A DNA stretch of 64,000 nt, taken from positions 239,023 to 303,022 of the forward strand of contig JXTB01000299.1 in assembly GCA_002914805.1 (NCBI GenBank), given 5' to 3'. This DNA is from Parasponia andersonii. Taxonomy: Eukaryota > Streptophyta > Magnoliopsida > Rosales > Cannabaceae. Numbering within the stretch: the first letter of the stretch is position 1; each line of letters begins with the position of its first letter. The position numbers were made by a program, and so were the translations under genes. Below the pieces are notes generated by a model. That model was not told where the DNA came from. It worked only from the letters and a program-made list of their open reading frames with translations, and did no database searches. This document shows positions 21,001 to 35,163 of this stretch, piece after piece.

Positions 21001-23330
21001 TGAAACTTGTTGCAAACCAGGTAAAACTTCTTGCAAACCCGATTAAGGTTCATAAATTTCGAATTTGGATGTTAGTGCATGGTCTTCTATTAGCTCGAAA
21101 ATTTTAGTAATAGTAGTTCCTACAAAATTAATCACAATCGGATTATACTTAATAGTTTACAAACCTAAAATTCTTGGAGGTGGTCTTCTTACTGTCCATT
21201 GAAGACTAGAATATTGGTGAAACTATTATGTAAATCAGTAATTAAAGCAAATAATTTTAACTACTTACATATATCAAACTTTATTTAAATGAAATATAAG
21301 TAGAAAATTGTATTATAGTTTTTTCTCTGCTGTAATTTATTGATATTACCAGTTGAGCCATAATTAGTTAGGTCCACCAATTTTGATTTTAAGGCACGGG
21401 AGAAGACGAGTGGTTGTAAAATATTTTGTTTAATTGTATTAGCAATAATGACAATGTGATTTTAAAAGCGCATATATATATATATATATATATTAATGGG
21501 AGAAGAGGTCGATATTCCTTGTTATTATTCTAGATAATATGAAAAAAAAAAAAGAAAAAAAAAAGCTAATGAGAAGGATGTGATAGAAAGAGATTTCGAT
21601 TGCATTGCCATTGAACAAATGTTCACCAAAGATATTGCAAACTTGTTGCTTCCTTTTTCTTTTCTTCTTTTTCAAACTATTATTTATGACATTCTTGTCT
21701 TTAAGCTAATGCAATCCCACAGTAATGACCTTTTACCATTTTTTTTTTAATTTGAAACCCAATGATAAAAGATGAAAAGAAGCATGCACGAAACTATGGA
21801 AACGAATGAAACATATAATTACTTTGACCTTTACTTTTTTTCCTTTTGTAAATTCTTATTTTTTCAAAAAGGGTATAATTAATATAGTAATAATATGTAA
21901 ATATAGTACTACTACATACGTACACTCAATAATAAAAATTCGGTGGTGTTTTGGTTTCCATCTATAATCATGCATATAATGGGGTCGTACTTCAAAATCT
22001 ATATATACATATTGTATCAAAATTGCGTAACAATTAGATCAAGCATTTTCCATTTTTTCTTTACTTTCTCCCCTTTATTTTATTATTTGTTTCTTTTTTT
22101 TGGAAAAAAAATGGTAATCTTCTTCGTTCTACTTCACTAAAATATAACGATAGCTTTACGATTTACAAGCACAAAGTTTTGTTGATTTAGAGAATCCAAA
22201 TCGTGTATTGCTTTGGCAAAACAAATAGCCAAAAGGAGGAAGCCAAGCTATATATATATACCGCTGGCTGAAATAATTATATTCCATTGGCACCTTTGAA
22301 AGAGCAAGAGAAGCTTCTCTTTTTTGCATCCGAAGTCAATTTCTTCATATATGGTGCCAATTTTAACACTACAATTCCAAAGAATTGCCAACCCATGACT
22401 TGATTCCCCTCCCTCATCAATCCCTTTGCCTATCTTTCTTGGTCCCCCATGATAGAGAAATTCTTGACAGAGAGAGAGAGTCTAAAAGAAATTGTGATTA
22501 AAGCACATTTTGCTTCTAAGTGTGGACAAAGGCTCATTCAAAGGGGGAATATAGAGGAGGGTCATGGGTCATGGGTCATGGCTTGTGCTTTGCTAGTTGT
22601 TAGAATGAAAAGGGTAAATACAACCATGAACCATTATCTATATATTTGGCCTTTTTAAAAAAATTAAAATAAAATTGAAAGGTACATTTATATTTGGTTT
22701 TGCATCTTATTCAATGTTAGCTCGTTATACATCATCATCATCATCATCTTGTATTATATTAGCGGCAAATCGCTTTCTTTTTATACGTGTTGATCAAGGT
22801 ATACATATATATTTCTTGCTATTATGCTAGCAGTAATTACTCAACTAATTGTTTGTTCACACTATGAATATGTCACGGAGAAAGAACAAAATGAGAAACT
22901 AGGGTTTGATAGCTTCAAGCTATATATATTAATTAACATGTTCACTTAGCAAATTGACTTCTTCACTAATTATAACTATAGAAAAATAACAAAGTATCAT
23001 CGATTAACCAACAATAATATGGAAATACTTAAAATATAATACCATGTTATTTTAAAAGATTAGAATCTATGTGATTGATTATTTAAAGATAAGGTTGATG
23101 ATCCATTTTATTCGAGTATGTCCAATTTAAACAGATTGACATTAATCTAACATGGGATGGCTTAGTGCATATGTTGTGATGTAATTTTAACATATTTTAT
23201 ATATAGTTGACACCCCTCCACCTTATGCAGATTGGATAACCTGATCTTATAAGAAAATTACAGAAAAGAAAAGTCCATTCCCCTTTGTGTTTCTTATAAT
23301 ATTTTTTTTTCCTTATTCCATTTTTCCTTA
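18048..23330. other. AT-rich intergenic DNA with microsatellites
   Basis: No gene or element end recognised. TA tracts lie at about 18077-18103, 18866-18880 and 21471-21492. An ACT triplet repeat is at about 18699-18722, a CTTTT-type run near 18740-18770 and a GA tract at about 20612-20628. A short triple repeat of GGTCATG lies at 22560-22580. Frames of 60-107 codons here consist of low-complexity residues and are not credited. Confidence 0.5.
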
Positions 23331-26300
23331 TTACTTATTTTTACTTCTTCTATATATATATATATATAAATATATATATGTGTGTATGTGTGTGTGTGTG
23401 TGAGCATCATTGCTTGTGTATTCCTCCTTATGGACCCTGTCGTCTTCTTGCCGCCCTATATGAGCTAGTGTATTAATGTGAACGAATAAAACTGCCGATA
23501 CTTGATTGGCCATTCTTTACTCAAATAATTTAGTAAAACTTGTGATGATAATTTGTTGCATTAATCGGAAAAATCCACACTCGAGCGATTTAAAACTCAA
23601 ATAAAAAAAGAGAGAATATAATAAATATATATATATATATATATATACACTGAGAGGCATAATGGATATAATAGCAGGGATATAACAATATCATTTCTTG
23701 TGTTCAAGCTCAAATGCTTGGTTTAATTGTCATCGTGTTAATTCGACTAATAACAAAAATATCTTATTAGATTGTCAAAACTTTTAAAATGTCTCCATTC
23801 TAACAAGTTTGTATTTGACTTATTATTGTGTAAATCGTGAAATTATCGTTCCGCCACAGATCTAAATGGAGGTGAGTAACCGTCACCAAATCCTGCATTT
23901 GTTGGCCCTTGTTATCACCTGCTGGAAGGGCTGATCACCAATATAATTCAGCCTCAATTTGTTTCATATGGTATTTATCTTTTCAAAGAACGCTTGGTAA
24001 TTCGAATAAGAAATTGCCAACATGAGACTAAGAGGATAGTTTCGTACTTTTGAAATACAATGATAAAATTTAAGGGTGTTTCTCGGTTGACATTTAGTGT
24101 CATGTAGATTATTCATTAAACAATATAATATACATCAGATGTTTACTTTAAAGAACCAAATCGATATATCTAATCTAACGTTCAGTTGATTAGGTCGGTT
24201 GGTTTTGACGTGCTAAAGTTTTGGATTAATTTCATTTTTATTCTTTGTATTTTGTTTAATTTTTCAGTTTGTATTATCAACATTAATCTTCAGATTTAAA
24301 GTTTAAAATTTGTGATAAATTTATATTCCTTTTGGGTCAAACATCAATTTTAAAGTTTTAGTTTATCAAAATATCTTTCAAACTTTAAATATATATGTAA
24401 AAAAATAATTAAAATTTAAATATAATTAAACTTAATAATTAAAATAACAAATATTAAAAATTGAATAAGCATTAAATTTTTAATATTTATTAATTGAGTT
24501 ACTACTTTTAAATAAGCATTAAATGTGAATAACTTTTTAAATATATAGGTTTAAAATTTTAAAAATGTATTTTAGTAAATTTAATAATCAAAATTAGTGT
24601 TTGACAAAAGAAAGTATAAATTTGTTACAAATTTTAAATTTGAATATCAATATGATAATAACTAAAATAGAAGATATAAAAAGAATAACAGTCAAAATAC
24701 ATGCTATATAAGTGTAATTATCTCTTATAAATTTAAAGTTAATGAAAAAAATAGAATCTACATTTATATCGATAAATAACTCTTGATAACAAGCAGTATG
24801 AATAGTAAATATACGAGGATCTAACTTGATTTGACATTAAATCAATGTGATAGATTCTAAGGTAAGCTAGTACGAGGGGTTTTTATAAGATAAAATAAAA
24901 TTGCTATTAAGAAAGTAGAAATTTTTGCAATAACAGATTTTCATGAAGAAGATTTCTCCAATGAAATTTAATCTCATCCTACGCTCCTAAAACAAACCTA
25001 AGTAAATCATGTGAAGTGTCTTTAACATGGTTAATCACGATATTCATAACAGACTATGTTGTCGATGAAATCTAATGAGAATAAAAATCAGATGAACTTT
25101 TTTTGTGCAAAGACCTAACTGAAAATAGTTAAAAATTTATGTTCAACGAGGGCAAGTGATAGAGCAATGTTATAAAATACTATTAATGTTCAGAAATATA
25201 CTTCTATTACTAGGTAATTATAATCAATAAATTAAGTCTTACATAGATTTTATTTGAAATATAATTATAATCAGCTTATAATATATTGACATCTTAATAT
25301 TACTATCAGTTTAGAGTGAGCAAATGCAAAATTTTTGAAAAAACTTACATCCTACTTGCAATAAAAGTGAAATTCAGAGGACAATTACCTGCTTCTAACT
25401 ACAAATTCTCTTTATCATATCACTTATCTAAATTCGGTACCTAATATCTTTAACAGTAGAAAAACTAGGGCAATATGCACGTATAATATCCCAAAAATAC
25501 ATCGTACTAATACAATGTGTAAAGATCGATAGTAGTACCTAATATTTTGACTGAGTCGATTTTTGTAAGTATAATTAGGATGCACTCATTTAACATACAA
25601 AAAGCCAAAACCCTAGAAATTTTCTTGCAAATCTCAATTAATCATACAATTTTCAACGTCTTTTGTGCAACTTTTTTCTTTTTTAAAATCTTAGAAAGAA
25701 TTTCAAGATCTGAAACATGTAAAAACCTGTAGCAAAGTCAAAACTCAAAAACACCACAGACACTCTCAGGCGTTTACAGTCTGCACCACAATACCTGCAG
25801 ACCAGTAAACTTTCTTGTAACTGTGCATATTACTGCTTGTCAATGGCAAACAAAGATTTCTAGATGTTCTCTTGTCTCTGCCCAAAAGTAAAATATATTA
25901 ATTAAAAAAAAAACAAAAAATAAATAAAATCATACTCTGTTAGACTTCTCAAGCCATTACAGTACTCATACACTCTGTTTTGTCAGTCTTTTATTGTTTT
26001 TTTTCCATTCTTTTGTCTTTTATCTATGAGGTCAATTTTGCAGATCCATTTACCTGAAATTTCACCTTTGCCATGCTGAAAAGAAAATAAGTAGGGGAAA
26101 AAAAGAAAGAAATTATTAATATTGTATTTTTTTTGTACATTAAGCAAATAAAGAAAATAATTAATTAAGTGTTTTCACTTTTCACCATATGTTATATATA
26201 TATATATATGTATATCACAAGTATTGCAAAATAATTATATCCCCACCAAAATGGGCCATACAAAATAATCATTTCTAGGTAATAGTAATAAGAGCTATAA

Positions 26301-28364
26301 TTTCCCAAAGTTGGTCCCAAGATGCACCCTTGATGAGGAATCTATGTAATATGTGTCAGAAAGGCAGCAAAAACAGAGAGAGTGCCTTCTATTGACAATA
26401 AGCCTTACATATATTTATGGAAAGTTGTGACCAATGCTCAAAATTTTCATAATAATATTGTTCTACAAGTTTGCATATGGGATGGGATAGCTACAGTAAA
26501 CTATTTTATTATAATAATACCTTTGGCTTTGATCCTCTTGTGAGGGACCACCCATTTATTTTATGTAGTTTTTTGTATTTATGACTTTTGTTCTTAACCC
26601 AAACTGCTTGGCATTCATAATTATGTTGTGGAACTTGCAGCACTCCTTTTCTCCTTTTATTTAAATTTACTTTTAAAAAAAAAATTTCTCTGATATTACA
26701 ATGAACTGTGAAAATTTGGAGGTTTTTGGCAAGCAAAGTCCAATAAGGCTGATTTGCGGGAAGGTTTCTAGTTCTAGTGGGCCACTTTTACTCATTAACA
26801 AGAAATTTCCTAAACTAAAATCTGGTGCCCAAAGTGCTTTAAATTCAATTCACAATTAAACTTTGAATTTCTATCATTCAAAAAGTCCATATAATTATTT
26901 TATTGAATTTTACTCATCACCACTTTTTGAATTTTACCAACCTCTTCAGTTTTATAGCTAGTGTAATTTTTTTCTTTCATTTCCTTAATCTGTTTTCCAT
27001 TTAATGTTGTATCTTTAGCGCAAGCTACAAAATGGAAATGGGAATGACCATCTTCATTCATGCAATAGAGTCTTCAAATTACAAGTTTTTTGGTTTTTTA
27101 TGTTACTTTTCTTACAAAGACCCACTCTTGTTGCCTAATCAATTAATGCCCTAAATCCACTTATACTGAAATCAAGGTACAAACACCAAAAACAAAGTAA
27201 ATAACCATAAAAGCAAAACAACCCCTATGAATGGGCCCTATGAGGAGAGAATAGAGATGGCTCCAAAGTTGTGCCCACACAATGAATAAGTATAAGTAGG
27301 GGAGTCTTTTTCTTCCTTTTTTTTTTTAATTTTTTTTATAAACAAATAAGTAGAGGAGTTGGTTTGGAAGTGTAAGCTTTGAAAACTTTTTGCAGCAAAT
27401 ACCAAAGAGGTCTACCCCACTCTCTGATTTTACTTCCCCAATAAACCTTCATGAGCTTTCAAGAAAAAAAAAAAAATCTTTCTCTGCTGCTTCCTGTGAC
27501 TGGCATCATCACCATCAGAAGCTGAGGCTCCCCCCAAAGTACTTACACTCAGAGCTAAGGCTCATAAATCATAGCACCACCCACCCTTCCCCTTTCTACT
27601 GACATAATCATAAATAAATCTCTACCCACAGTTGTTATGTATATTATTCCAACTTTTAAAATCAATTTTTTTTTTTAAAAAAAAAAAAGAAGAAAAACTT
27701 TTTGTGCATCTTAAGTAAATTCCTTGTCTTGGGAATTTTTTATTGGTTTTTAAAATTATTTATATTACATACATGGTAGAAATAGTGCAAAGTACTAGAG
27801 AAAAAAAATGGAATCATTTTGCTATGTCATTTGATGAGAGATGGTATTCATGGGTAGCACCATGTGGGTACTGCATGTCATGAAAATAAGAAAAGGATGA
27901 GACACAGACACATAGAAAGAGGGAACATGATAGAACTTGAAACGTTTCATTTACGTGTTTTTTTTTCCCCAATATATGTTAAAAAATATATACAAATTAC
28001 TATTATTTAGTAGTACTTAAGGCTCTAGTAATAAAAGAAATATTGATTAGTTTATCAAAAAAAAAAAGAAATATTGATTTTTTTAAATAATATTTAGTAT
28101 AGTATTATAGGCAACTAGTACTATTAAGATGCACAAGAATTGACTTTTCTTTTGTATCTCTTTTACTTTTGGCTTTGGTGTACTTGAGGCTCAAGTTTGG
28201 GAAATAGCTTTCACAGCTTTGCTTGTGTTCTTATGTAATGATCATAAAGGATTAATAAACCTCTCAACTTCCACACAAGAAAGCAGCTTCAAAATATGAT
28301 GCTCTTGGGCGACAAGCAATACATAGATTTTGTTATATGTATATATATACATACGCATATGTAT

Positions 28365-28398
<34 letters not shown>

Positions 28399-29282
28399 TA
28401 GTTTCTTCCGTTAAAATAAGCATTACATGTGATTGCCGCTAGTTTGATTGCATTACTTGCAAGATATTTGATTCAAGATTTACCTAATAAAGGTTTAATT
28501 AATATATCTAATTAATTTAATACCAAAAGTAGTTTACTCTAACAACTTCATATTCAAATATACAAATAAAAGTATAATACACATTCCGCTAAAAAAAAGT
28601 AGAATACATATGCTAATTATTGACAACAAACACACTGGAGTATTGGAGGTAAAATGGATGGGGTATCGTTATGACAGATATGAATGAACCATTTAAACAA
28701 ACACACGGACAAGCATAAATAGTCATAAATAGTCTGTCTTGTAGGAGTATCTACTTAACTTATATATGATCAATAGTACAATGATATTCTACCCTTTTAA
28801 TTTTCTTTTCTCATGATTCTTAAAAAGGTAAATGGACAAACCTATCACTTGGACTCTATGCACATCCACTAGTACAAGATGACAATCTTATATGGTAATT
28901 AATAGTTGGGTGATGCTTGGTATGGTTTAGGTAATAGTTCACAAGGTTGTTCTTTAAGTGCATATCACTTAATCCCCCATTACATTGTTCGTTAGGTCAC
29001 GTAATATTTATGAATCAGATAAAGTAAAATACTATTTTTTGTAATATTCTTGTGTATAGATGTTATAATAATATTGGGATTCTGCTTAGTACTCCTATTT
29101 TTTTTCCTCCATTATAAAATAGATATTTTCTCGAGATGGATACAAACCAAAAAAAATAAAATAAAATAAAACCTTCGAGTGTAGAATAGGTGGCCTTGTG
29201 TTGCAGCCTCGCAGGCTACCACTTAAAAATAATACTACAAGAATTTTCCACGTTATAGAGAGAGAGAGAGAGAGAGTATTAG
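23331..29282. other. AT-rich intergenic DNA with microsatellites
   Basis: No supported gene. TA and TG tracts lie at about 23350-23400, TA at 23627-23646, 26195-26209 and 28376-28398, and GA at 29260-29276. Poly-A and poly-T runs are frequent. Nothing resembles a tRNA or rRNA gene. Confidence 0.5.
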
Positions 29283-29390
29283 CTTCATAGTCTAATAAGA
29301 ATTAGCCGAAGTATATCCTGCCAAAGACATTAAAAACTTCATAGTCTAATAAGAATTAGCCGAAGTATATCCTGCCAAAGACATTAAAAG
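29283..29390. repeat. Perfect 54-bp tandem duplication
   Basis: The 54 bases at 29283-29336 (beginning CTTCATAGTCTAATAAG) are repeated without a change at 29337-29390. The lack of divergence points to a very recent duplication or to an assembly artefact. Confidence 0.9.
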
Positions 29391-29936
29391 ATTGAAAATA
29401 ATTAAAGAAATGTAGTTAAAAAATAAGAGGAATGGAAATTATAGATTGGTGCTCTGGCTTGTGGGTTATGATTAGGAATATATGGTTAGGAGTGGTTTTT
29501 GGTGTGACAAAAAGGCATATATGTAGGTAGTGGGTAGACACTACAGTAGAGACTAATATAAGGGGTTATGGATGTGCGCAATGAGTTTGTTCTTATATAT
29601 GTTTGTATTATTGTATATATACAAAGACAAAGTCTAATTAGAGAAAATCATGTAAATAAAGGGGAAAAAATAAAGGAAAAGAAAGTGAAGGAAAATCCTA
29701 GAAAAATATTGAAAAAGATGTCCTAGTAGTGAGCGGGTCAAGGAAAATGGATGGGATATGGGAATGGTTGGATTAAGATTAAAGAAATGTTTTTTTGTAA
29801 GTAAAGTTGGTGTGTCTTCAAGACTTAAACACAAGGAAATGCGCCTGATTTCATGCAAAGCTTCTTGGGAATGATGACTCTTATAAGAGTTTCGGTTTTA
29901 ATCCAATAAAACAAAACAAAACAAATAGCTCTAATA

Positions 29937-29940
<4 letters not shown>
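29391..29940. other. Intergenic DNA, no gene seen
   Basis: Small frames with no domain. Borders a long TA microsatellite at 29941-29972. Confidence 0.5.
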
Positions 29941-29974
<34 letters not shown>

Positions 29975-30126
29975 NTAAAAAATAAGAGAGAGAAAGAGCA
30001 TTAATGATGCACGTCTTTTCATACACTTTATTATAGCCATTGGATCACTATCTAATGATGATCCAACCGCTAAAAAAAATACCTACCCATAGATAAAGAA
30101 AAAAAATCCCTATTAGATTAGCAACC
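29941..30126 (+). mobile_element. MITE in a TA microsatellite, copy B (left end missing)
   Basis: The body from about 29976 to 30126 matches the copy at 38337-38576. Shared parts are AAGCATTAATGAT, CATCTTTTCAT-CA, ATAGCCATTGGAT and the right end AGATTAGCAACC. The left inverted end is replaced by the TA tract 29941-29972. One undetermined base (N) lies at 29975, at this junction. More TA repeat follows the right end. Confidence 0.7.
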
Positions 30127-32842
30127 ATATATATATATATATATATCAAAAATGACGAAATCTGCATGTATATATATATATATATAGATCTAGATAATCA
30201 AAATTTTTCAAAAAATAATTATTGCTAGTTAAGGAAATTTTTGATATATTCAATTATTCAAGAAAATGTATCTCTGAGTAGTTTGAATAGTAAAATTAAT
30301 AAGCAAGAGCATTAAAAAATAATTATTTGAATGCAATAGCTTCTTATACATATATATAATTTAAAAAATAACATCCAAACAGATAGTGCTAACTAATAAC
30401 AAAACTCCAAACAAATAATGTGGTAGTCATGGCACGTAATATTACTATGTATATATATAATTGTGCTCTGCACACATAATTTTGCTCAAATCTTGTATGT
30501 GTATCTTGTTGGACAAGGAAAATTAACATGTCGCGTAGTCCTTCCTTAGTTGATGATATGGGATTAAGAATTTTATTATACTAATGTTAGTATATTGCAT
30601 TTCTTTTGTCCTCTTGTGAACCCTATGGATAAAAACACATGATTCTCAAGTTACTTTGTCACTATTAAGATGAGACAGAAGAAGCTAGTGGGAAGTAGTA
30701 CTAGTAGTAGTAAAACGTACGTTTTGGCCCCAAACGACAAGAAAAGAAGAGCATTTAATGTGGTAATTACGGTCAATAATTTCTCTAAAATGATATGACA
30801 TGACTTTGTTTTGATGCTGCCCCAAACCCCATGCAAAGTTCAATTGCTTAGATCTCATGAGCAAGACCAAAAGTGATTCAAATAAGACTTAGAAGAAAAA
30901 ATTAAGAAAAGAAACAATAGCTCACCATTCAAAGTCTCTGAACAGTGGCTGGTTATATGTATTGACTCGATGAAATGCTATTGTTTACACAAATGGTTTT
31001 GTTATATATGTTTGAATTTTATATATACACATTATATCTCTAGACTTGGTTGTACTATGCTTTGGTTTGGGTTTATTTTTTATTTTCTTATAAAGAAAAA
31101 AAAAAAACTGGCAAAGGTTTATCATTTAGAAATGTGATGGTTGTTTCCAAGGTGTGGCACAAAGTTATTGTCACATATAGTACAAGTGTATTAATGCATG
31201 CATATACCAATAAAATATGTTTTCTAAAGCAAATTAAAAAGAAATATCTTAGATTACACCTTATGATATTACTCTATTTTACTATATATATATATATGTA
31301 TGAACAATTCAGTGAATTAACAAATACTGAGGATTTCCTTTGCTTGATCTAGGGGTTTGATTTGATCCAATTAATCATAATTAATAATACTGAAACTAGG
31401 ACTAATTAGGGTCAACCAAATCAGCCCAGTAGTGATCCAATCTTGATTTTTGTTTTTTTTTTTTCAGAAAAAAAAAACATGGGGGTTCACATAATTTCAA
31501 CCAGTTATATCCATCAATCCAGCTGATCAGTAGTCTTCATGAATCTCAAAAGACCCATGTGAATCTTGCTTTTTTGTTGGTTACCCCAAAATCATACACA
31601 AAATTAATATACCCAATAATAATACTGAGAGCAACTGCAAATTAATTAATTAATATTTATGGCCTTAGATTGCAGAATAGCTTTGTTCATGCTTTAGCAG
31701 ACCAAGTAAAAACAAAACAAGTTTTTTCCCCTTTTAATTACCATCTAATAAGCTTAAAAAAAATCTACATACATGTATATATATATATATATGTAATATA
31801 ATTACATAAACAAACAAAACAATGCAAAAGGGGAGAAAGAAAAGGAAAGGCTGTCTTAATAGGGAGAAGAAACCAATGAGTTATGACTCTTATGAGTTGG
31901 TAAGAGAGAGAACGAATGAGAGAGAGAGAGAGAGAGAGTCTTGAGTCACATTGTCGTGCAGGGCTGTAATACTAGTAATTATATAACAAAGAGAAAGACA
32001 TTGATGATTAGTATCAGGGGATTGATCAAAGAGAAGGGAAGGTAGAAGTTTGAAGAGAAAGAAGCCGACCCTTTTGGTGGGACCTAGAAGATACAAATTG
32101 CGTGATGCCATTCCAAGCACTCTCTTTCACATTACCCTCTCTTCTATGAAAGCTAGCTTTTTTTAAAAAAAAAATTATTATCATCACCTTCCGTTAATTA
32201 AGTTAAAAATCCTTCTTGGTTTCGGGGAAGATCACCAATATCAACTTAAACTTTTCTTGTGAGAAATTCACTCTATCTGCCTATTTTTTCTTTAGAATTT
32301 GGTGTTATATTTAGACCTATACATATTATATATATGTAATACTCTTTTATAATATGTAATACTCTTTTTCTCCACCATATGCAGGTTGGTAAAAGAAACA
32401 GTTAACTCGAAAAGGAGGAAAAAAGGTTCTATTCTCCATTCCAAGGCATTTTAACTTTTTAAGCTGTGATATCGATAGATACTCTTAATATATACGTATT
32501 CACAAACGTATGTATAGACAAATAAATGCTATATAATATATGACAAAGCAAAACAGAATATGGTCCCATGCATTGCAAATTAGATACCACGGCCTATTCG
32601 TCCAAAGAACAAGAGGATGAAGAATGTAGATAAACTAAAGCTTCTATATAAACAAAAAATTTTCACAATTTCTATGTAGTCTAATTAAGTATTTTTTTTG
32701 TAATAGCTAGCTCAGACCAGTACAAATATATACATTCTCGATCTAATAGCTATTATTTTTAGTATTATTGATTTATCGGTTATTATAATTTAAATAATTA
32801 AATAAATAAATAAATAAATAAATATTCATTATTTAATAATTT
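30127..32842. other. AT-rich intergenic DNA with microsatellites
   Basis: No gene seen. TA tracts lie at about 30128-30146, 30169-30186 and 31779-31792. A GA tract is at about 31919-31938. Short frames are low complexity. Confidence 0.5.
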
Positions 32843-32939
32843 TTACTCTCTATATTTTATCATAAAATACATACATAATAAATTTTTATTAGACAAAATA
32901 ATATTTATAGATAAAAAAATACCTACTAAATTGGTGTCC
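32843..32939 (-). mobile_element. MITE fragment, copy C
   Basis: Matches the right half of copy A: TATAAAATA then GATAAATTTTTATT in A, and CATAAAATAC then AATAAATTTTTATTAGAC here. It ends AAATACCTACTAAATTGGTG then TCC, followed by a short TA tract. The other half is missing or unrecognisable. Confidence 0.6.
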
Positions 32940-34600
32940 ATATATATATCATAAACATACATATTAAGCATTAAACTTGATGATTTTATATACATCGATG
33001 TTATGTGGTACATCTTAATTTAACACTTTTGTTCAACTTAAATTAGTAAAGTGAAATTTTGAAACAACTTATTGGTTGAATGAAAGGCTTTTCTTAACCA
33101 TTTACTATATAGGCTCTTGGATTATTTTTAATCAAATTAAGGAATTTGTTGGTAGTTGATGATTTTCGGATCATTCATTTAAATTTGGCTTGATTAATAG
33201 TTTTCTTTAAGCAAATTTTCCTTAACGTACTCCTTTGACACAGTCATAGATGGAATTTGCACGAGACATTTATACACATTTTGTATACACAAGAAACAGG
33301 GAGAGCTCAACCAACAACCACGTAATTAGGTCAAGCCGCGGCATTGTGATCTTTTATCTATTTTCTAAGATAAGAGAACACCAAAGAGCAAACATAGCTG
33401 TTGCGAGTTTGAATCTTCAGTATCAAGAAAAATTCAAATTAATTTTTTTAAAAATATTGTTTTGTTTTCTTCAACAAAAAATATTTACTAAAAATGAAAA
33501 GGTACACAAGTTAGCTAGCTAGCCAAAGAAAAAGCATCAACAAATTTCTTATACGAAATTATACAAGCAAAATATTAACTATCATGTAAATACAATTTAC
33601 CTCACCTAATTCACAAAATATTTATTAAGTAAATATACAACATGTATTCTGATCAATTCAAACATTCAAAAAGCAAAATCCTTCAAATTTTTTCTTCTTT
33701 TGATTAATTAATTAGCATTACGTAAGTAACATGATGCTAATTAATTAGCATTACGTAAGTAATTATCAAGCTAATTACTCTAAATTTTCTCAAACATAGC
33801 CTTTATATTACACCATCAAGAATTTGAAAAACAATTTCACTCCAAATAAACGTAATTAAAAAATATTGGAAATACCCAAAAGATAATCGTAAAAAATTTG
33901 TAAAATCATATTAAAATACATTTTTCTTAATTTAAAACAAATAAATCTCATGCAAGTAAAAAGAGATAGAGGTGGACAAAGCTGGCGAGAGACGCATGGG
34001 CCATATAAAAACAATCCCAGCGGCAGCGGTAGCGGCAGAGAGACCTGCACGCTCAACAACAACTACTACAACTACATCTACATCTACATCTAAATCTACA
34101 TCACCTTTTTTTTCCCTTTCGTTTTTTTTTTTCCCTCACTCTTATTTATTATTTATTATTTGATTATTTTCTAGGAAAAAAAAACTAATAGTAAGTTAAA
34201 AAAAATTATAAAAAAGGGGTTTTTTTTTTTAAGAAAAAATCATGGGGTGTAGAATTAGAAGTAATAATAACTAATAATATGGGTGTTGGAGAGAATGAGA
34301 TAAGAAGCACGAGACTCCTCTCCTCTCAAGAAAAGCCAGGCCCACGAGAAGAAGAGAAAAAAAATAAATATAAATAAATACATAAATAAAAAGGTTTAAG
34401 AGTGTAGTATAGAGAGAGATAGCTAAGAAAGAAAAGAAAGGAAAGAGCAGAATAATAAGGTGTCTCTCTCTTGGACTGATTCGTTTCAATCGCATCTGAT
34501 CTCTTCTACCTCTCTCTGCTATTCTTTCTATCCTTACTTTCCTTGCCTTTGTTTCTCTCTCTCTCTTTGTCTATATCATGTGTGGGAGAGATTAAAGAGA
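32940..34600. other. AT-rich DNA upstream of the RING gene
   Basis: No gene seen. A 33-bp near-perfect tandem duplication around ATTAGCATTACGTAAGTAA lies at about 33705-33770. A trinucleotide-rich stretch (ACAACT and CATCTA repeats) lies at about 34055-34105. These parts may include distal promoter sequence of the gene at 35164. Confidence 0.45.
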
Positions 34601-35005
34601 GAGAGAAAGAAGAGGCATATATATTAGCTAAAAAAGCATATATAGCAAAACTAAGACCAGAGAGAAAAAGAAAAGTTGGACGCAGTGGAAGGTTAAAGAA
34701 AGGACACATATTGGTGATGGTGGTGGTGGTGGTGGAGCTGGTTCTTGTGATCTTTCAACAAACATAATTCATAACTCTCTGTGGGATTCCTTCTCCTTCT
34801 CTCTCAAATTTTTATTTATTTATTTTGCTTGGTGGGGTTTTCTTCAAATTCCAAGCTTTTCTTCTCTCTCTCATTGAAGAGTCCGCCTTGGCTTGAGAAA
34901 AGGGCATCTTCCTTCTCTTTCATGCTTCCTATGTGGTAGCGTTTATTGTTGCCTCCTTCACATTGCTCCATCTTCTTAAGTTTCCCGTCATCTTTTGCTT
35001 TTACC

Positions 35006-35044
<39 letters not shown>

Positions 35045-35163
35045 ACACCATACTATTCATTCATTCATACATATATATTTATCTCTGCACATTCATTTCT
35101 GTCACAAACTTTCTCTGCTATACATATCGATCATACTATTCATCAATCAATCAATCATCTAAA
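34601..35163 (+). promoter_or_regulatory. Proximal promoter and 5' leader region of the RING gene
   Basis: Pyrimidine-rich on the sense strand, with a CT microsatellite of 32 bases at 35010-35041 and several shorter CT runs. CT/GA-rich leaders are common in plant genes and can bind BBR/BPC proteins, but no binding is shown here. A clear single TATA box could not be chosen. The start of transcription is unknown. Confidence 0.45.
35010..35041 (+). repeat. CT microsatellite in the leader
   Basis: About 16 uninterrupted CT units, 123 bases before the start codon. Confidence 0.95.

Noticed and set aside
22449-22658. 69-codon frame MIEKFLTERESLKEIV
   Set aside because: No known domain, no splice context, contains a GGTCATG triple repeat; not better than chance.
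18048-34600. Conserved plant microRNA genes
   Set aside because: I looked for several well-known mature sequences (such as miR156, miR166, miR319 and miR396) and saw none; reading by eye cannot exclude others.
34543-34767. 74-codon frame upstream of the RING gene
   Set aside because: Low-complexity Leu/Ser and Lys/Glu runs from CT and GA repeats; no domain.
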